Counted from the stretch's first letter, positions 42,107 to 51,038 are shown. The stretch is 64,000 bases of DNA from Prauserella shujinwangii (GCF_003001955.1 NZ_PVNH01000012.1:1-64000); one strand, 5' to 3'. Notes: generated from the sequence alone by a model not told the origin. A program made the numbers and translations.

Positions 42107-42510
42107 GTGGACGAGCTGGCATGTAAGCCGGATTCTGTCCCCGTGGCGCCTTGCGGGCCACGATGGGCGACCATCCCTCTCGGCCTGCCGTTGCCGACAG
42201 GCTCCAGCGGCCTACCCGCAGGCATCGGACGGGCCGCCCTCGAACGCCTGCGCAGGAGCCGGAGCTCCCTCTTGGCCTTGCTCCGGGTGGGGTTTACCCA
42301 GCCGCCCCGGTCACCCGGGACGCTGGTGGTCTCTTACACCACCGTTTCACCCTTACCTGGCCGGACCGGCCAGGCGGTCTGTTTTCTGTGGCACTGTCCC
42401 GCGGGTCACCCCGGGTTGCCGTTAGCAACCACCCTGCCCTGCGGAGTCCGGACTTTCCTCGATACGGCACCGATGGTGCCGCGTCGCGGCCGCCCTGCCA
42501 GCTCGTCCAC
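42107..42510 (-). ncRNA. rnpB: RNase P RNA (class A)
   Basis: The reverse complement contains the conserved 5' core GAGGAAAGTCCGGACTCC (near 42440-42460) and the 3' core ACAGAATCCGGCTTAC (near 42123-42138). The ends GTGGACGAGCTGG and CCAGCTCGTCCAC pair over 13 bp to form helix P1 (about 42498-42510 with 42107-42119). Its length, about 404 bases, is usual. This is the catalytic RNA that trims tRNA 5' ends. Ends are defined by P1 and may be off by a few bases. Confidence 0.95.
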
Positions 42511-42513
42511 CAC

Positions 42514-43578
42514 CTACGAGGATACCGCCCGCCTCCGCCGGCGCGCCCGCCGCACGGCCACGCCGGCGAACACGGCCCACCCGAGCAACCCCAGCACGAG
42601 CAGCGTCAGCGCCCGGTAGACGACCACCACGAGCGCGGCGGGCCCGGCCGCCACCCCACCCGACAGCAGCGCCGCCAGCAGGCCGGCCTCGGCGGGACCG
42701 GTGCCGCCCGGGGTCAGCTCCAGCCCGATGCTGAGCTGCACGATCAGGTATCCCACGGCCAGCGCCGCCCACGGCACGGCACTGCCCGCCGCCGCGACGC
42801 ACGCGGCCAGGGCCAGGAAGTCCAGCAGCCACGTCGCCAGCGCGATCCCGCCGAACGCCGCCCAGTGCCGGGGAGCGGGACGCAGGTGCCCGATCCGCCG
42901 CACGAACCGGTTCACCCGCCCCGCCTGCCGCGAGGGCCAGTCGGTGCGGCGCACGTACGGCAGCCTGCGGGCCACCGCCAGCACTCCGCGCGCCACCGCG
43001 TCCACCACCCGTTCCCGGCCGCTCGCCCGCCAGGCAGCCCAGCACGCGACGGCGATCCCGGCCGAGAGCGCGACGCCCGCGGGCACGCTGAGCACCCCGT
43101 AGGCGGCCAGGCCCAGCGGTGCGAGCGCCAGGAGCGTGACCGCCGTCAGTGCCGCCGCCACGGCCACCGCCCACACCGCCAGTGCCGTGTCCACCCCTCG
43201 CCTGCGCAGCGCCGTCGCCGAGTACGCCCCGCCCGCCAGCGAGCCGCCCGACGGCATCGCCTGGGTCACCGCGTTGCCGATGAAGGTGACCGCCTGCACC
43301 GACGCCCTCGGCAGCCGCTGCCCGCCGGAAGCCAGCAGCGCCCGGTACAGCTCTCCGTAGGCGGCCAGCGACGCCACGGCGAGCACCAGCGCCACCGCCA
43401 GCCAGTCCCACCCGAGCCCGGCGAACAGCGCGGCCGGGTCACCGGCCTCCGCGAAGGTCGGCGCCAGCCGCCACACCGCGACGCCCACCCCGGCCAGCGC
43501 CAGCACGGCGTCGAGCCACAGCCGCCGTCGGCGCCGGCGCGCGGCCGGGTCGGCGGAACGTCGCGGGTGCCTCCCCAC
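42514..43578 (-). CDS. Lysylphosphatidylglycerol synthase transmembrane-region / UPF0104-like membrane protein
   Basis: 354 residues from GTG 43578, chosen by GAGG just upstream and because the membrane protein begins there. A basic N-terminus (about 1-24) is followed by seven to eight helices. Family marks are FIGNAVTQAMPSGGSLAGGAYSA and LSIGLELTPGGTGPAEAGLLAALL, typical of the YbhN/AglD-like flippase-type domain of MprF relatives. The enzymatic half of MprF is absent. It may flip a lipid or polyprenol; the substrate is unknown. Its 3' end nearly touches rnpB. Confidence 0.8.
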   Translation of the reverse strand: MGRHPRRSADPAARRRRRRLWLDAVLALAGVGVAVWRLAPTFAEAGDPAALFAGLGWDWLAVALVLAVASLAAYGELYRALLASGGQRLPRASVQAVTFIGNAVTQAMPSGGSLAGGAYSATALRRRGVDTALAVWAVAVAAALTAVTLLALAPLGLAAYGVLSVPAGVALSAGIAVACWAAWRASGRERVVDAVARGVLAVARRLPYVRRTDWPSRQAGRVNRFVRRIGHLRPAPRHWAAFGGIALATWLLDFLALAACVAAAGSAVPWAALAVGYLIVQLSIGLELTPGGTGPAEAGLLAALLSGGVAAGPAALVVVVYRALTLLVLGLLGWAVFAGVAVRRARRRRRAVSS

Positions 43579-43679
43579 CGCACACCTCGCTCGGCTCGAC
43601 AGACTCGAAGCGGACTCCTCGTCTCCAGCTTCCCCTCCCGGCGGCACGGCTGCCAGGGAGTATCGAGCCCCGGGAGAAC

Positions 43680-44798
43680 TCAGCCGAGGTGCGAGATGTC
43701 GTTGACGAGCCGGACCGAGGCGTTGCCGTCGGGGTAGAAGTCCACGATCGACAGCGACGCCAGGTCGAGGTGCAGGCGGAACAGCAGGGAAGGCCCCGCG
43801 TCGAGGCCCATCCGCAGCAGCGCCTTGATCGGCGTGACGTGGCTGACCACCACCACGGTCCGCCCGCCGTACTCGGCCAGCATCTCGTCCCGCGCCCTGC
43901 GCACCCTGCGGTGCACCTCGTCGAAGCTCTCCCCGCCGGGTGGCCGCACCGACGAGTCCCCGAGCCACGCCCGGTGCACGCGCGGGTCCCGCTCCGCCGC
44001 CTCGGCGAACGTCAGCCCTTCCCACGCCCCGAAGTCGGTCTCGACGAGGCCCTGGCTGGTGCGCACGCGGCCGCCGAGCGCGTCGGCCACGGTCTGCGCG
44101 GTCTGCGTCGCCCGCGTCAGCGGCGAGGCGACCACCGGCACGTCCGGGCCGAGCCCGGTCATCGCCGCGAGCCGCTTCGCGGCGGCCCCGGCCTGCCACC
44201 GCCCGTGCTCGGTGAGCGGCACGTCGCCGCGCCCCGAGTAGCGCCGGTCGATCGACATCCCGGTCTGCCCGTGCCGCAGCAGCAGCAACCGGGTGGGGCT
44301 GCCGGTCGCCCCCGTCCACGCCTTCGGCGACGACGTCTCCTTGCGGGCCGGGGGTTCCGGTTCGGCCTCCTCGCCCTCCTCGGCGGCGCCGGCCTGGGTG
44401 TCCATGGCCTCGTTGGCGAGCCGGTCGGCGTGCGCGTTGTCGGCCCGCGGGATCCACTCGTACCGCACCCGGTCGAACCCGGCCGCGAGGTCCCTGGCCC
44501 GCAGCGCGAGCGGCTGCAGCACCGCGTTCTTGATCTTCCACCGGCCGGACATCTGCTCGACCACGAGCTTGGAGTCCATCCGGACGTCCACTGTGGAGGC
44601 ACCGACCTCCGCGGCCGCCTCCAGACCGGCGACGAGGCCGCGGTACTCGGCGACGTTGTTGGTCGCCACCCCGAGACCTTCCTTGCGCTCCGCGAGCACC
44701 CGCCCCGTCTCGGCGTCCTTCACCACCGCCCCGTATCCCGCGGGACCGGGGTTGCCGCGCGACCCGCCGTCGGCCTCGACGACGACGTGCCGGCTCAC
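43680..44798 (-). CDS. Bifunctional RNase H / histidine phosphatase (CobC-like)
   Basis: 372 residues, the size of M. tuberculosis Rv2228c. About 1-135 is RNase HI with the acidic residues in EADGGSRGNPG, NNVAEYRGL, DVRMDSKLV and NAHADRLANEA. It cuts RNA in RNA/DNA hybrids. About 168-372 is a phosphoglycerate mutase-like phosphatase with LLLRHGQT, SPLTRATQTA, ETDFGAWEGL and VVSHVTPIKAL, of the alpha-ribazole phosphatase (CobC) type. An acidic Pro linker separates them. It overlaps the zinc-ribbon gene by 4 bases. Confidence 0.92.
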   Translation of the reverse strand: MSRHVVVEADGGSRGNPGPAGYGAVVKDAETGRVLAERKEGLGVATNNVAEYRGLVAGLEAAAEVGASTVDVRMDSKLVVEQMSGRWKIKNAVLQPLALRARDLAAGFDRVRYEWIPRADNAHADRLANEAMDTQAGAAEEGEEAEPEPPARKETSSPKAWTGATGSPTRLLLLRHGQTGMSIDRRYSGRGDVPLTEHGRWQAGAAAKRLAAMTGLGPDVPVVASPLTRATQTAQTVADALGGRVRTSQGLVETDFGAWEGLTFAEAAERDPRVHRAWLGDSSVRPPGGESFDEVHRRVRRARDEMLAEYGGRTVVVVSHVTPIKALLRMGLDAGPSLLFRLHLDLASLSIVDFYPDGNASVRLVNDISHLG

Positions 44799-45532
44799 AG
44801 GCCCGACTCCAGCGTGCGCACGAGGATCGCGCCGCAGTTGTCACAGCGCACGACCTCGTCCTCGGGCGCCGCCTTGATCTCGGCGATCGTGTTGCGGTCC
44901 AGCTCCAGCTGGCACGCGCCACAGCGCCGGGATCGCAGCAGCGCGGCGCCGATCCCCCGCTGCTCCCGCACCCGCTCGTACAGGGCGAGCAGGTCGTCGG
45001 GGAACCGGGGCACCAGCCGCTCGCGGTCCTCCCGCCTGCGCGCCTCGGTGGTGTCGAGATCGGCCAGCGCCTCGTCGCGCCGCGAGCCCGCGTCGCCGAC
45101 CTCCTGTTCCGCCTTGCTCACCTCGGCGCTGGTGCGCTGCGCGTCGAGCTCGGCCGCCTCCTTGCGCTCCATGAGCTCCAGCAGGTCGTCCTCCAGCGCG
45201 CTCTGCCTGCGCTCCAGCGTGGCCAGCTCGTGTTCCAGGTCGGTGAGCTGCTTGGCCGACACCGAACCGGACTGCATGAGGTTGCGGTCCTTGTCCGCGC
45301 GCGCCCGCACCGACTCGACCTCCCGCTCCTGCCTCGCCACCTCCCGGTCGAGGTCGGACACGGTCGTCTGGACGGCCACCAGCGCGTCGCGGCGTTCCCG
45401 CAGCCGCTTCTCCGCCTCGGCGATCTCCGCGAGCTCGGGCAGGTTCCGGCGCCGGTGCGCCACCCGCGAGAGCTCGGCGTCCACCTTGGCGAGGTCGAGC
45501 AACTGCCGTTGCACGGCGGGATCTGCCTTCAC
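44795..45532 (-). CDS. Coiled-coil zinc-ribbon protein (C4-type; DUF164)
   Basis: 245 residues from GTG 45532. A long heptad-rich coiled coil (about 10-175, with segments such as LERRQSALEDDLLELMERKEAAEL) ends in a zinc ribbon with CGAC and CDNC (about 205-235). It corresponds to Rv2229c-type proteins, possibly nucleic-acid binding. Four-base overlaps with genes on both sides make it the middle member of a tightly coupled trio (Nif3 - zinc ribbon - RNase H). Confidence 0.9.
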   Translation of the reverse strand: MKADPAVQRQLLDLAKVDAELSRVAHRRRNLPELAEIAEAEKRLRERRDALVAVQTTVSDLDREVARQEREVESVRARADKDRNLMQSGSVSAKQLTDLEHELATLERRQSALEDDLLELMERKEAAELDAQRTSAEVSKAEQEVGDAGSRRDEALADLDTTEARRREDRERLVPRFPDDLLALYERVREQRGIGAALLRSRRCGACQLELDRNTIAEIKAAPEDEVVRCDNCGAILVRTLESGL

Positions 45533-46347
45533 TGTGCCTCTTCCTGTCCTCGGATGTTCCACGGATCGGTGCACCGCGTGGAGACGTGCGCGTCGACGCC
45601 GCCCACGGCGCGGACGACGGCGGCGGCCTGCGCGCACCACGGCCACTCGCTGGCCCAGTGCGTGACCCCCACCAGCGCGGGCGCCTCGCCCACCCGCTCG
45701 AGGTGCTCTCCGGCGGGGTGATGCCGCAGGTCCGCCGTCACGTAGGCGTCGACGCCGGCCTCGGTCGCGGCACCGAGGTAACCGTCCCCGGCCCCGCCGG
45801 ACACCGCGACCGTCCGGATGGGACGGTCCTCGGCGCCCGCGCCGTAGACGCCGGGCCGGGTGGCGGGCAGCGCGCCGGCGACGCGCCGCACGAACGCGGC
45901 GAACGGCTCGGGCTCGGCCAGCTCGCCGATCCGGCCGATGCCGGTCTCGCCGTTCGCGTGCGGGGCCAGCGGGCGCGACACGGTCAGCCCCAGCGCTTCC
46001 GCCAGCGCGTCGGAGACCCCGGGCCGGGCCGCGTCGGCGTTGGTGTGCGCGCAGAACAGCGCGATGCCGGACCGGATCAGGCGGTGCACCAGCCTGCCCT
46101 TGGCGGTGTCCGCGGGCACGCCGTGCACGCCGCGCAGCAGCAGCGGGTGGTGCGCCACGATGAGCTGCGCGCCCAGCTCGACCGCCTCGGCCACGGTCGC
46201 CTCGACCGGGTCCACGCACACCAGCACCCGCTCCACCGGCTCGGCCGGGTCACCGCAGACCAGGCCGACGGCGTCCCAGTCCTCGGCCAGCTCGCGCGGG
46301 TAGGCGGCATCGAGGGCGGCGATCACGTCGGAGACTGTCGCGGGCAT
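45529..46347 (-). CDS. Nif3-like dinuclear metal-centre protein (DUF34)
   Basis: 272 residues from ATG 46347. Metal-ligand motifs are VAHHPLLL, FCAHTNADA, and the C-terminal THWASEW that replaces the usual HY-E. It matches the Nif3/YbgI fold (Rv2230c-like), sometimes annotated as GTP cyclohydrolase 1 type 2, though the reaction is unproven. This short form lacks the central PII-like insert of longer homologues. It is the first gene of the coupled trio and is divergent from ptpA. Confidence 0.9.
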   Translation of the reverse strand: MPATVSDVIAALDAAYPRELAEDWDAVGLVCGDPAEPVERVLVCVDPVEATVAEAVELGAQLIVAHHPLLLRGVHGVPADTAKGRLVHRLIRSGIALFCAHTNADAARPGVSDALAEALGLTVSRPLAPHANGETGIGRIGELAEPEPFAAFVRRVAGALPATRPGVYGAGAEDRPIRTVAVSGGAGDGYLGAATEAGVDAYVTADLRHHPAGEHLERVGEAPALVGVTHWASEWPWCAQAAAVVRAVGGVDAHVSTRCTDPWNIRGQEEAQ

Positions 46348-46399
46348 GGGTTCGATCCTCCCACGCACGTCGCGCGGGCGGTTCGGCACACTGAGGGCC

Positions 46400-46891
46400 A
46401 TGCCAGGTTCCGGTTCAGGGCAAGACGCGACACTGCACATCTGCGTGGTGTGCTCCGGCAACATCTGCCGCTCTCCCATGGCGGCCGTCGTGCTGCGCGA
46501 GCACCTCCGGCGGGCCGGGCTCGCCGACCAGGTCCGGGTGACGAGCGCGGGCACCGGGCCGTGGCACGTCGGCGAGCCCGCCGACCCCAGGGCCACGCGG
46601 ACGTTGGAATCGCACGGCTACGCGGTCGCGCACGTCGCCGCGCAGGTCGGGGCCGAGCACCTCGACGCGGACCTGCTGCTGGCCGCCGACCGCGGCCACG
46701 CCAAGGCGCTGCGCAGGCTCGTCGGCGACGGCGACCGGGTGCGCCTGCTGCGCTCGTTCGACCCGGCCGCGCCGGAGGGCGCCGAGGTGCCCGACCCCTA
46801 CTACGGCGACGGCGACGGTTTCGCCGACGTGCTGGCGATGATCGAGCGGGCGGTACCGGGGATCCTCGACTGGGTACGCGAGAACCGATGA
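46400..46891 (+). CDS. ptpA: Low-molecular-weight protein-tyrosine phosphatase
   Basis: 163 residues from ATG 46400. The catalytic P-loop is VVCSGNICRSP, with Cys18 and Arg24 (CX5R), and the general acid Asp lies in EVPDPYYGDGDGF. It removes phosphate from tyrosine side chains. In M. tuberculosis the homologue PtpA is secreted; here no signal peptide is present, as is usual. The stop overlaps the next gene's ATG (ATGA). Confidence 0.93.
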   Translation: MPGSGSGQDATLHICVVCSGNICRSPMAAVVLREHLRRAGLADQVRVTSAGTGPWHVGEPADPRATRTLESHGYAVAHVAAQVGAEHLDADLLLAADRGHAKALRRLVGDGDRVRLLRSFDPAAPEGAEVPDPYYGDGDGFADVLAMIERAVPGILDWVRENR

Positions 46892-47763
46892 GCAGGAACG
46901 AGGCACTGCGGGCCGTGGCCCGGCACGTCGGCACGGAGGCCACCGGCGGCCGCGGCCTCGGCGGAGAGACGACCCTGGTCACACTCGCCGACGATCGCCG
47001 GGTGGTGGCCAAGCGCGGCGCGGGCGCGCGGGCCACGCAGGCGGAGGCGGCCGGGCTGCGCTGGCTCGCCGAGCACGGCGACGTGCCCGTTCCCGCCGTG
47101 CACGGCGCCGACGACGAGTGGATCGTGCTCGACTACGTCGCGCCGGGCGCACCGGGCATCGCGGCCGCGGAGTCGTTCGGCCGCGGCCTCGCGGCCCTGC
47201 ACCTGCGGGGTGCGCCCGCGTTCGGCTCGCCGCCGCCGGGCGGGCCGGTGGACGCGTGGATGGGCCTCGCGCCGATGCGCAACGAGGAGCACGCCGACTG
47301 GCCCACGTTCTACGCACGGCACCGCGTCGAACCGTACGTCCGCACGTGCGTCGACGCGGGACTGCTCGACCGGGGGCAGGCGGCGGTGTTCGACGAGGTG
47401 TGCGCCCGGCTGCCGGAACTGGCCGGCCCGCCGGAGCCGCCCGCCCGGCTGCACGGCGACGCGTGGAGCGGCAACGTGCACTGGGCCGCCGACGGCCGGG
47501 TGTGGCTGATCGACCCCGCGGCCTACGGCGGGCACCGGGAAACGGATCTGGCGATGCTCCGCCTGTTCGGCACGCCGCTGCTCGACCACGTCCTCGGCGC
47601 GTACGCCGACGCGGCGCGGGACGCGGGGGCCCCGCTGGCCGACGGCTGGACCGGCCGGGTGGACCTGCACCAGCTGTTCCCGCTGCTGATGCACGCGGCC
47701 GTCTTCGGCGGGGGCTACGCCGGGCAGGCGCTGGCCGCGGCCCGGGCGGCCCTGCGGGCCTGA
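46888..47763 (+). CDS. Fructosamine kinase-family protein
   Basis: 291 residues. It has the aminoglycoside-phosphotransferase-like kinase fold: a TLVTLADDRRVVAKRG strand with the ATP Lys, the catalytic loop RLHGDAWSGNVHWAADGRVWLIDPAAYGGHRE and a following activation Asp. Family members phosphorylate ketosamines on glycated proteins (FN3K). It is translationally coupled to ptpA. Confidence 0.87.
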   Translation: MSRNEALRAVARHVGTEATGGRGLGGETTLVTLADDRRVVAKRGAGARATQAEAAGLRWLAEHGDVPVPAVHGADDEWIVLDYVAPGAPGIAAAESFGRGLAALHLRGAPAFGSPPPGGPVDAWMGLAPMRNEEHADWPTFYARHRVEPYVRTCVDAGLLDRGQAAVFDEVCARLPELAGPPEPPARLHGDAWSGNVHWAADGRVWLIDPAAYGGHRETDLAMLRLFGTPLLDHVLGAYADAARDAGAPLADGWTGRVDLHQLFPLLMHAAVFGGGYAGQALAAARAALRA

Positions 47764-47782
47764 CGCCACCGCGGGAGCGGCA

Positions 47783-47830
47783 GCGCTGACCCACGCCGGT
47801 CCGCGCTGACCAGCTGTGGCGGGGCTGACG
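47783..47830. repeat. Three GCTGAC direct repeats at about 20-base spacing
   Basis: GCGCTGACC at 47783-47791 and 47803-47811, and GGGCTGACG at 47822-47830, lie in the 102-base gap before the SURF1 gene. Spacing of 19-20 bases puts the copies on nearly the same face of the helix, as for a tandem-site regulator. This may also be chance. Confidence 0.35.
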
Positions 47831-47865
47831 TGCCGCGGCCGCGGGCGACCACATACCGTTGAGGG

Positions 47866-48711
47866 GTGCGGTGGAAGTTCCTGCTCCGGCCCGGCTGGCT
47901 GGCGCTCACGCTCGTGGTGTTCGTCTTCGCCACCGCGTGCTACACGCTGCTGGCGCCGTGGCAGTTCCACCGCGACGACGAGCGCCAGGCCCGCAACGCG
48001 GCGCTAACCGAGTCGTTCACCGCGCCACCGCGACCGCTCGACCGCGTGCTCCCCGCGGGGCAGGCACCCGGCCAGCGCACTGAGTGGACGCGCGTGGAGC
48101 TGCGGGGCACGTACCTGCCCGAGCACGAGGTCATCGCCCGGCTGCGCACCGTGCAGGGCGAACCCGCGTTCGAGGTGCTCACCCCGCTGCGCACCACGGA
48201 CGGACAGCTGGTGCTGGTCGACCGGGGATACGTCCGCCCGGACGACCACACGCGGGTGCCGCCGTACGCCGCGCCGCCCGAGGGGCAGGTGCGGGTCGAG
48301 GCGCGGGTGCGGCAGGACGAGGTGGACCCGCAGGGCCGCCCGGCGTTCGCCAACGCGTCGACGCAGGGCAGGCTGCACAGCTACGTCGTCAGCTCCTCGG
48401 TGGTCGGCGCGGCGACGGGCCTCGACCTCCGGCCGGGGTACTTCCAGCTGGCCGAGGGCCAGCCGGGGGTGCTGGGTGCGCTGCCGCTGCCGAAGCTCGA
48501 CGCGGGACCCTACTTCTCCTACGCGCTGCAGTGGATCGCGTTCGGCTCGATGACCCTGTTCGCGTGGCTGTATTTCACGATCCGCGAGCTCAAGCCCGGC
48601 GGCGTGCTCTCGGGCGACCGGCCGAAGCCGGAGCGCCGCAAGTCGGTCGCGGAGATCCTCGCCGAGGACGAGCGCCGCGAGGCCGGCCTGGACGGTGCCC
48701 GCCGCGGCTGA
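47866..48711 (+). CDS. SURF1-family cytochrome oxidase assembly protein
   Basis: 281 residues from GTG 47866. Two membrane helices bracket an extracytoplasmic domain: about 9-27 (LALTLVVFVFATACYTLLAPWQF) and about 215-235. The family signature WQFHRDDER, ELRGTYLPEHEV, VLVDRGYV and the PYFSYALQWIAFG second helix are present. SURF1 helps place haem in cytochrome c oxidase subunit I. It corresponds to Rv2235. A basic cytoplasmic C-terminal tail follows the second helix. Confidence 0.9.
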   Translation: MRWKFLLRPGWLALTLVVFVFATACYTLLAPWQFHRDDERQARNAALTESFTAPPRPLDRVLPAGQAPGQRTEWTRVELRGTYLPEHEVIARLRTVQGEPAFEVLTPLRTTDGQLVLVDRGYVRPDDHTRVPPYAAPPEGQVRVEARVRQDEVDPQGRPAFANASTQGRLHSYVVSSSVVGAATGLDLRPGYFQLAEGQPGVLGALPLPKLDAGPYFSYALQWIAFGSMTLFAWLYFTIRELKPGGVLSGDRPKPERRKSVAEILAEDERREAGLDGARRG

Positions 48712-48779
48712 AGTGGCATCTCCGAATACCGCGAGAATGGCCCTGTTCCCAGTCCACTCGGTCGAGGCAGGGTGGGCTC

Positions 48780-49427
48780 GTGCTCATCCATCCCTGGGAC
48801 GCCGCCACCGGCGCGGACGAGTGGGTGACGTTCCTCCGGCAGCACGACTTCGGCGAACTGGTCGCGTCCGGCCGAAGGCGCGAGCTGCCGGTGGTGCAAC
48901 CCGCGCACTACGCCTTCGACGCCCGCGACGGCGGGCACACCGTGTGGCTGCACCTGGCGCGGCCCAACCCGGTGTGGCCGCTGCTGGCGGAGAACCCCAG
49001 GGCGTTGTTCGCGGTGACCGGGGACTACGCGTACGTCCCCGCGGACTGGAACGCCGCGCCCGGCGGCGACCCGGCGCTGGGCGTGCCCACGTCGTACTAC
49101 GCCTCCGTGCAGCTGGAGTGCACGGCCCGGGTGATCGACGACCCGGACGAGAAGGCGGACCTGCTGAACCGGATGCTCGCCCGGTTCGAGACCGCGGGCA
49201 CTCGCGTGCCCGTGCGTCCCGGCGCGGAACCCGACCGGCGGCTGCTGCCGGCCATCCGCGGGGTCGAGCTGACGGTGACCGGAGTGCGGGCCAAGTTCAA
49301 GTTCGGCGGCAACAAGGACGCCGACCACCGCGCCGCCATCGCGGGACGGCTGGCCGGGCGCGACGGCCCCGGCGACCGGGGCGCGCGGCACCATCTGCTG
49401 CGCCGCACGCCGGACGCGACCGGGTGA
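48780..49427 (+). CDS. PaiB-like FMN-binding protein
   Basis: 215 residues from GTG 48780. It matches the FMN-binding split barrel annotated as PaiB-type negative transcriptional regulator: LIHPWDAATGADEWVTFLRQHDFGELV, LPVVQPAHYAF, HLARPNPVW, ALFAVTGDYAYVPADW and VPTSYYASVQLECTARV, ending in AKFKFGGNKDADHR. Whether it regulates transcription or is an oxidoreductase is unknown. The start is set by the first in-frame GTG at the conserved N-terminus; the frame stays open upstream within SURF1. Confidence 0.8.
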   Translation: MLIHPWDAATGADEWVTFLRQHDFGELVASGRRRELPVVQPAHYAFDARDGGHTVWLHLARPNPVWPLLAENPRALFAVTGDYAYVPADWNAAPGGDPALGVPTSYYASVQLECTARVIDDPDEKADLLNRMLARFETAGTRVPVRPGAEPDRRLLPAIRGVELTVTGVRAKFKFGGNKDADHRAAIAGRLAGRDGPGDRGARHHLLRRTPDATG

Positions 49428-49448
49428 GGCGCCGGCCTGCCGGCACCG

Positions 49449-50411
49449 TCACCGGGCTCGGCGGCGGGACCGGCGGCGCGCGCCGAGCACCAGGGCCAGC
49501 AGCGCCGACGCGCCACCGGCCAGCCAGCCGACCACCCTGGAAAGCTCCACGGCCCGGGTGACGTGCCCGGCGTCCGGGTTGCGGCCGTCACCGAGAACGG
49601 GCAGCTCGGCGACGCCGTGCGGGTACGCGGCGCGGCCACCGAGGCGCACCTCCAGCGCGCCCGCGAACGCGGCCTCCACGCGTCCGGCGTTGGGGCTCGG
49701 GTGCAGCACGGTGTCGCGGCGCCATGCCCGCCACGCCGCGCCCGCGGATCCGCCGACGACGGGAGCCCCGGCGACGGTGAGCGCCGCGGCGGCGCGCGTG
49801 GGCAGCAGCTGCACGAGCTCGTCCAGCCGCGCCGTAGCCAGGCCGAACCGCCGGTACCGGGGGTCGCGGGCCGAGGCGACCGTGCGCAGCACCCCGACCG
49901 CGCGGGCGCCGAGCAGACCGGGCACGCCCGCGACCGCACCCCAGGCGAGCGGCGCGACGACCTGGTCGGCGGTGTGCTCGGCGACGGTCTCGACGGACAC
50001 CCGGGACAGGCCGATCACGTCGAGGTCGGCGGTGCGGCGGGAGTCCCAGCCGGCCAGTAGCTCGCGCGCGCCGTCGAGCCTGCCCGTCTCCAGGTCGCGG
50101 GCGAGCTGGGCGCCGTCGGTGGCGACGCGCGTGCCGCCGAGCACGAGCCAGGTGGCGACCGCCGTGCCCGCGGCCTGCAGCACCGGCCGGTGCCGGGTCG
50201 CTCGCTCGGCCAGCAGCCCGAGTGCCACCGCGGTGCCGGTGAGCGCACCCGCGTGCACCGCGCCCGGCAGCGGGTGGTCGGCGTAGATCCGCGACTCGAC
50301 GGCCCTGGCCGCCCGCGTGAACGCGGCGACCGGCCGCTCCCGCGCCGGGTGGGTCACGGCACCGTCCGCGAGTACCCCCAGCAGAAGTCCGACAGCTCGC
50401 GCCGCGCTCAC
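49449..50411 (-). CDS. cobD: Adenosylcobinamide-phosphate synthase
   Basis: 320 residues from GTG 50411. It is an integral membrane enzyme that attaches aminopropanol (phosphate) to adenosylcobyric acid. Markers are LLLGVLADGAVTHPARERPVA, DLDVIGLSRVSVETVAEHTADQVVAPLAWGAVAGVPG, RLDELVQLLPTR and RDTVLHPSPNAGRVEAAFAGAL. The EN/TAD and PSPNAG motifs are the family signatures. It corresponds to Rv2236c. Other cobalamin genes are not adjacent. Confidence 0.92.
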   Translation of the reverse strand: MSAARAVGLLLGVLADGAVTHPARERPVAAFTRAARAVESRIYADHPLPGAVHAGALTGTAVALGLLAERATRHRPVLQAAGTAVATWLVLGGTRVATDGAQLARDLETGRLDGARELLAGWDSRRTADLDVIGLSRVSVETVAEHTADQVVAPLAWGAVAGVPGLLGARAVGVLRTVASARDPRYRRFGLATARLDELVQLLPTRAAAALTVAGAPVVGGSAGAAWRAWRRDTVLHPSPNAGRVEAAFAGALEVRLGGRAAYPHGVAELPVLGDGRNPDAGHVTRAVELSRVVGWLAGGASALLALVLGARRRSRRRAR

Positions 50412-50492
50412 CCCGTGTCGCCCCCCGGCCTCGGAGAATCCGTCGCGGGGCAGGCTACTCGACCACCGCCCGGCCGTACGGTGGACCCAGGG

Positions 50493-50524
50493 CACAGTAC
50501 GGCGGAGCACGACACAGTACGGCG
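50493..50524 (+). repeat. Two direct CACAGTACGGCG repeats before gluconokinase
   Basis: Perfect 12-base direct repeats at 50493-50504 and 50513-50524, exactly 20 bases apart, end 16 bases before the gluconokinase ATG. A related CCGTACGG lies at 50474-50481. Tandem sites with two helical turns of spacing suggest a regulator-binding site. No regulator gene adjoins. Confidence 0.5.
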
Positions 50525-50540
50525 CGGGACGAGGTGTGCG

Positions 50541-51038
50541 ATGACCGTGATCGTCGTGATGGGCGTGGCCGGGTCCGGCAAGACGACCGTCGGGACGGCG
50601 CTGGCGGCCATGCTCGGGGTGCCCTACGCCGAGGCCGACGACTTCCACTCACCCGCCAACATCGCGAAGATGTCCGCGGGCGTCCCGCTCACCGACGCCG
50701 ACCGCATGCCGTGGCTGCGTGCCATCGCGCGCTGGATCGGCGCGCACACGCACGGCGGAGGCGTCGTCACCTGCTCCGCGCTGAAGCGGCGCTACCGCGA
50801 CGTGCTGCGCGCCGGCGGGCCCGCGTGGTTCCTGCACCTGCACGGCGATCGGGACCTGCTCGCCCGCCGTCTGACGGCCCGGCGGGGACACTTCATGCCG
50901 GTGGCGCTGCTCGACTCGCAGCTGGCCGACCTCGAACCACTGGAGCCCGACGAGCCCGGCCGCACCGTGGACATCGCCGCACCCGCCGACGACATCGTCG
51001 CCGGCCTGGTCAGGGATCGGCCCTGGCCCACGCCCTGA
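50541..51038 (+). CDS. gntK: Gluconokinase
   Basis: 165 residues. It phosphorylates D-gluconate to 6-phosphogluconate. The P-loop GVAGSGKTT (8-16) is followed by YAEADDFHSPANIAKMSAGVPLTDADRMPWL, the gluconate-kinase signature, then VTCSALKRRYRDVLR and RRGHFMPVALLDSQLADLE. GAGGTG lies upstream. Its last 29 bases overlap the end of convergent nudC. Confidence 0.92.
   Translation: MTVIVVMGVAGSGKTTVGTALAAMLGVPYAEADDFHSPANIAKMSAGVPLTDADRMPWLRAIARWIGAHTHGGGVVTCSALKRRYRDVLRAGGPAWFLHLHGDRDLLARRLTARRGHFMPVALLDSQLADLEPLEPDEPGRTVDIAAPADDIVAGLVRDRPWPTP

Noticed and set aside
42068-42619. Plus-strand protein-coding frames across 42.1-42.6 kb
   Set aside because: The stretch is RNase P RNA on the minus strand, with conserved cores and the P1 helix.
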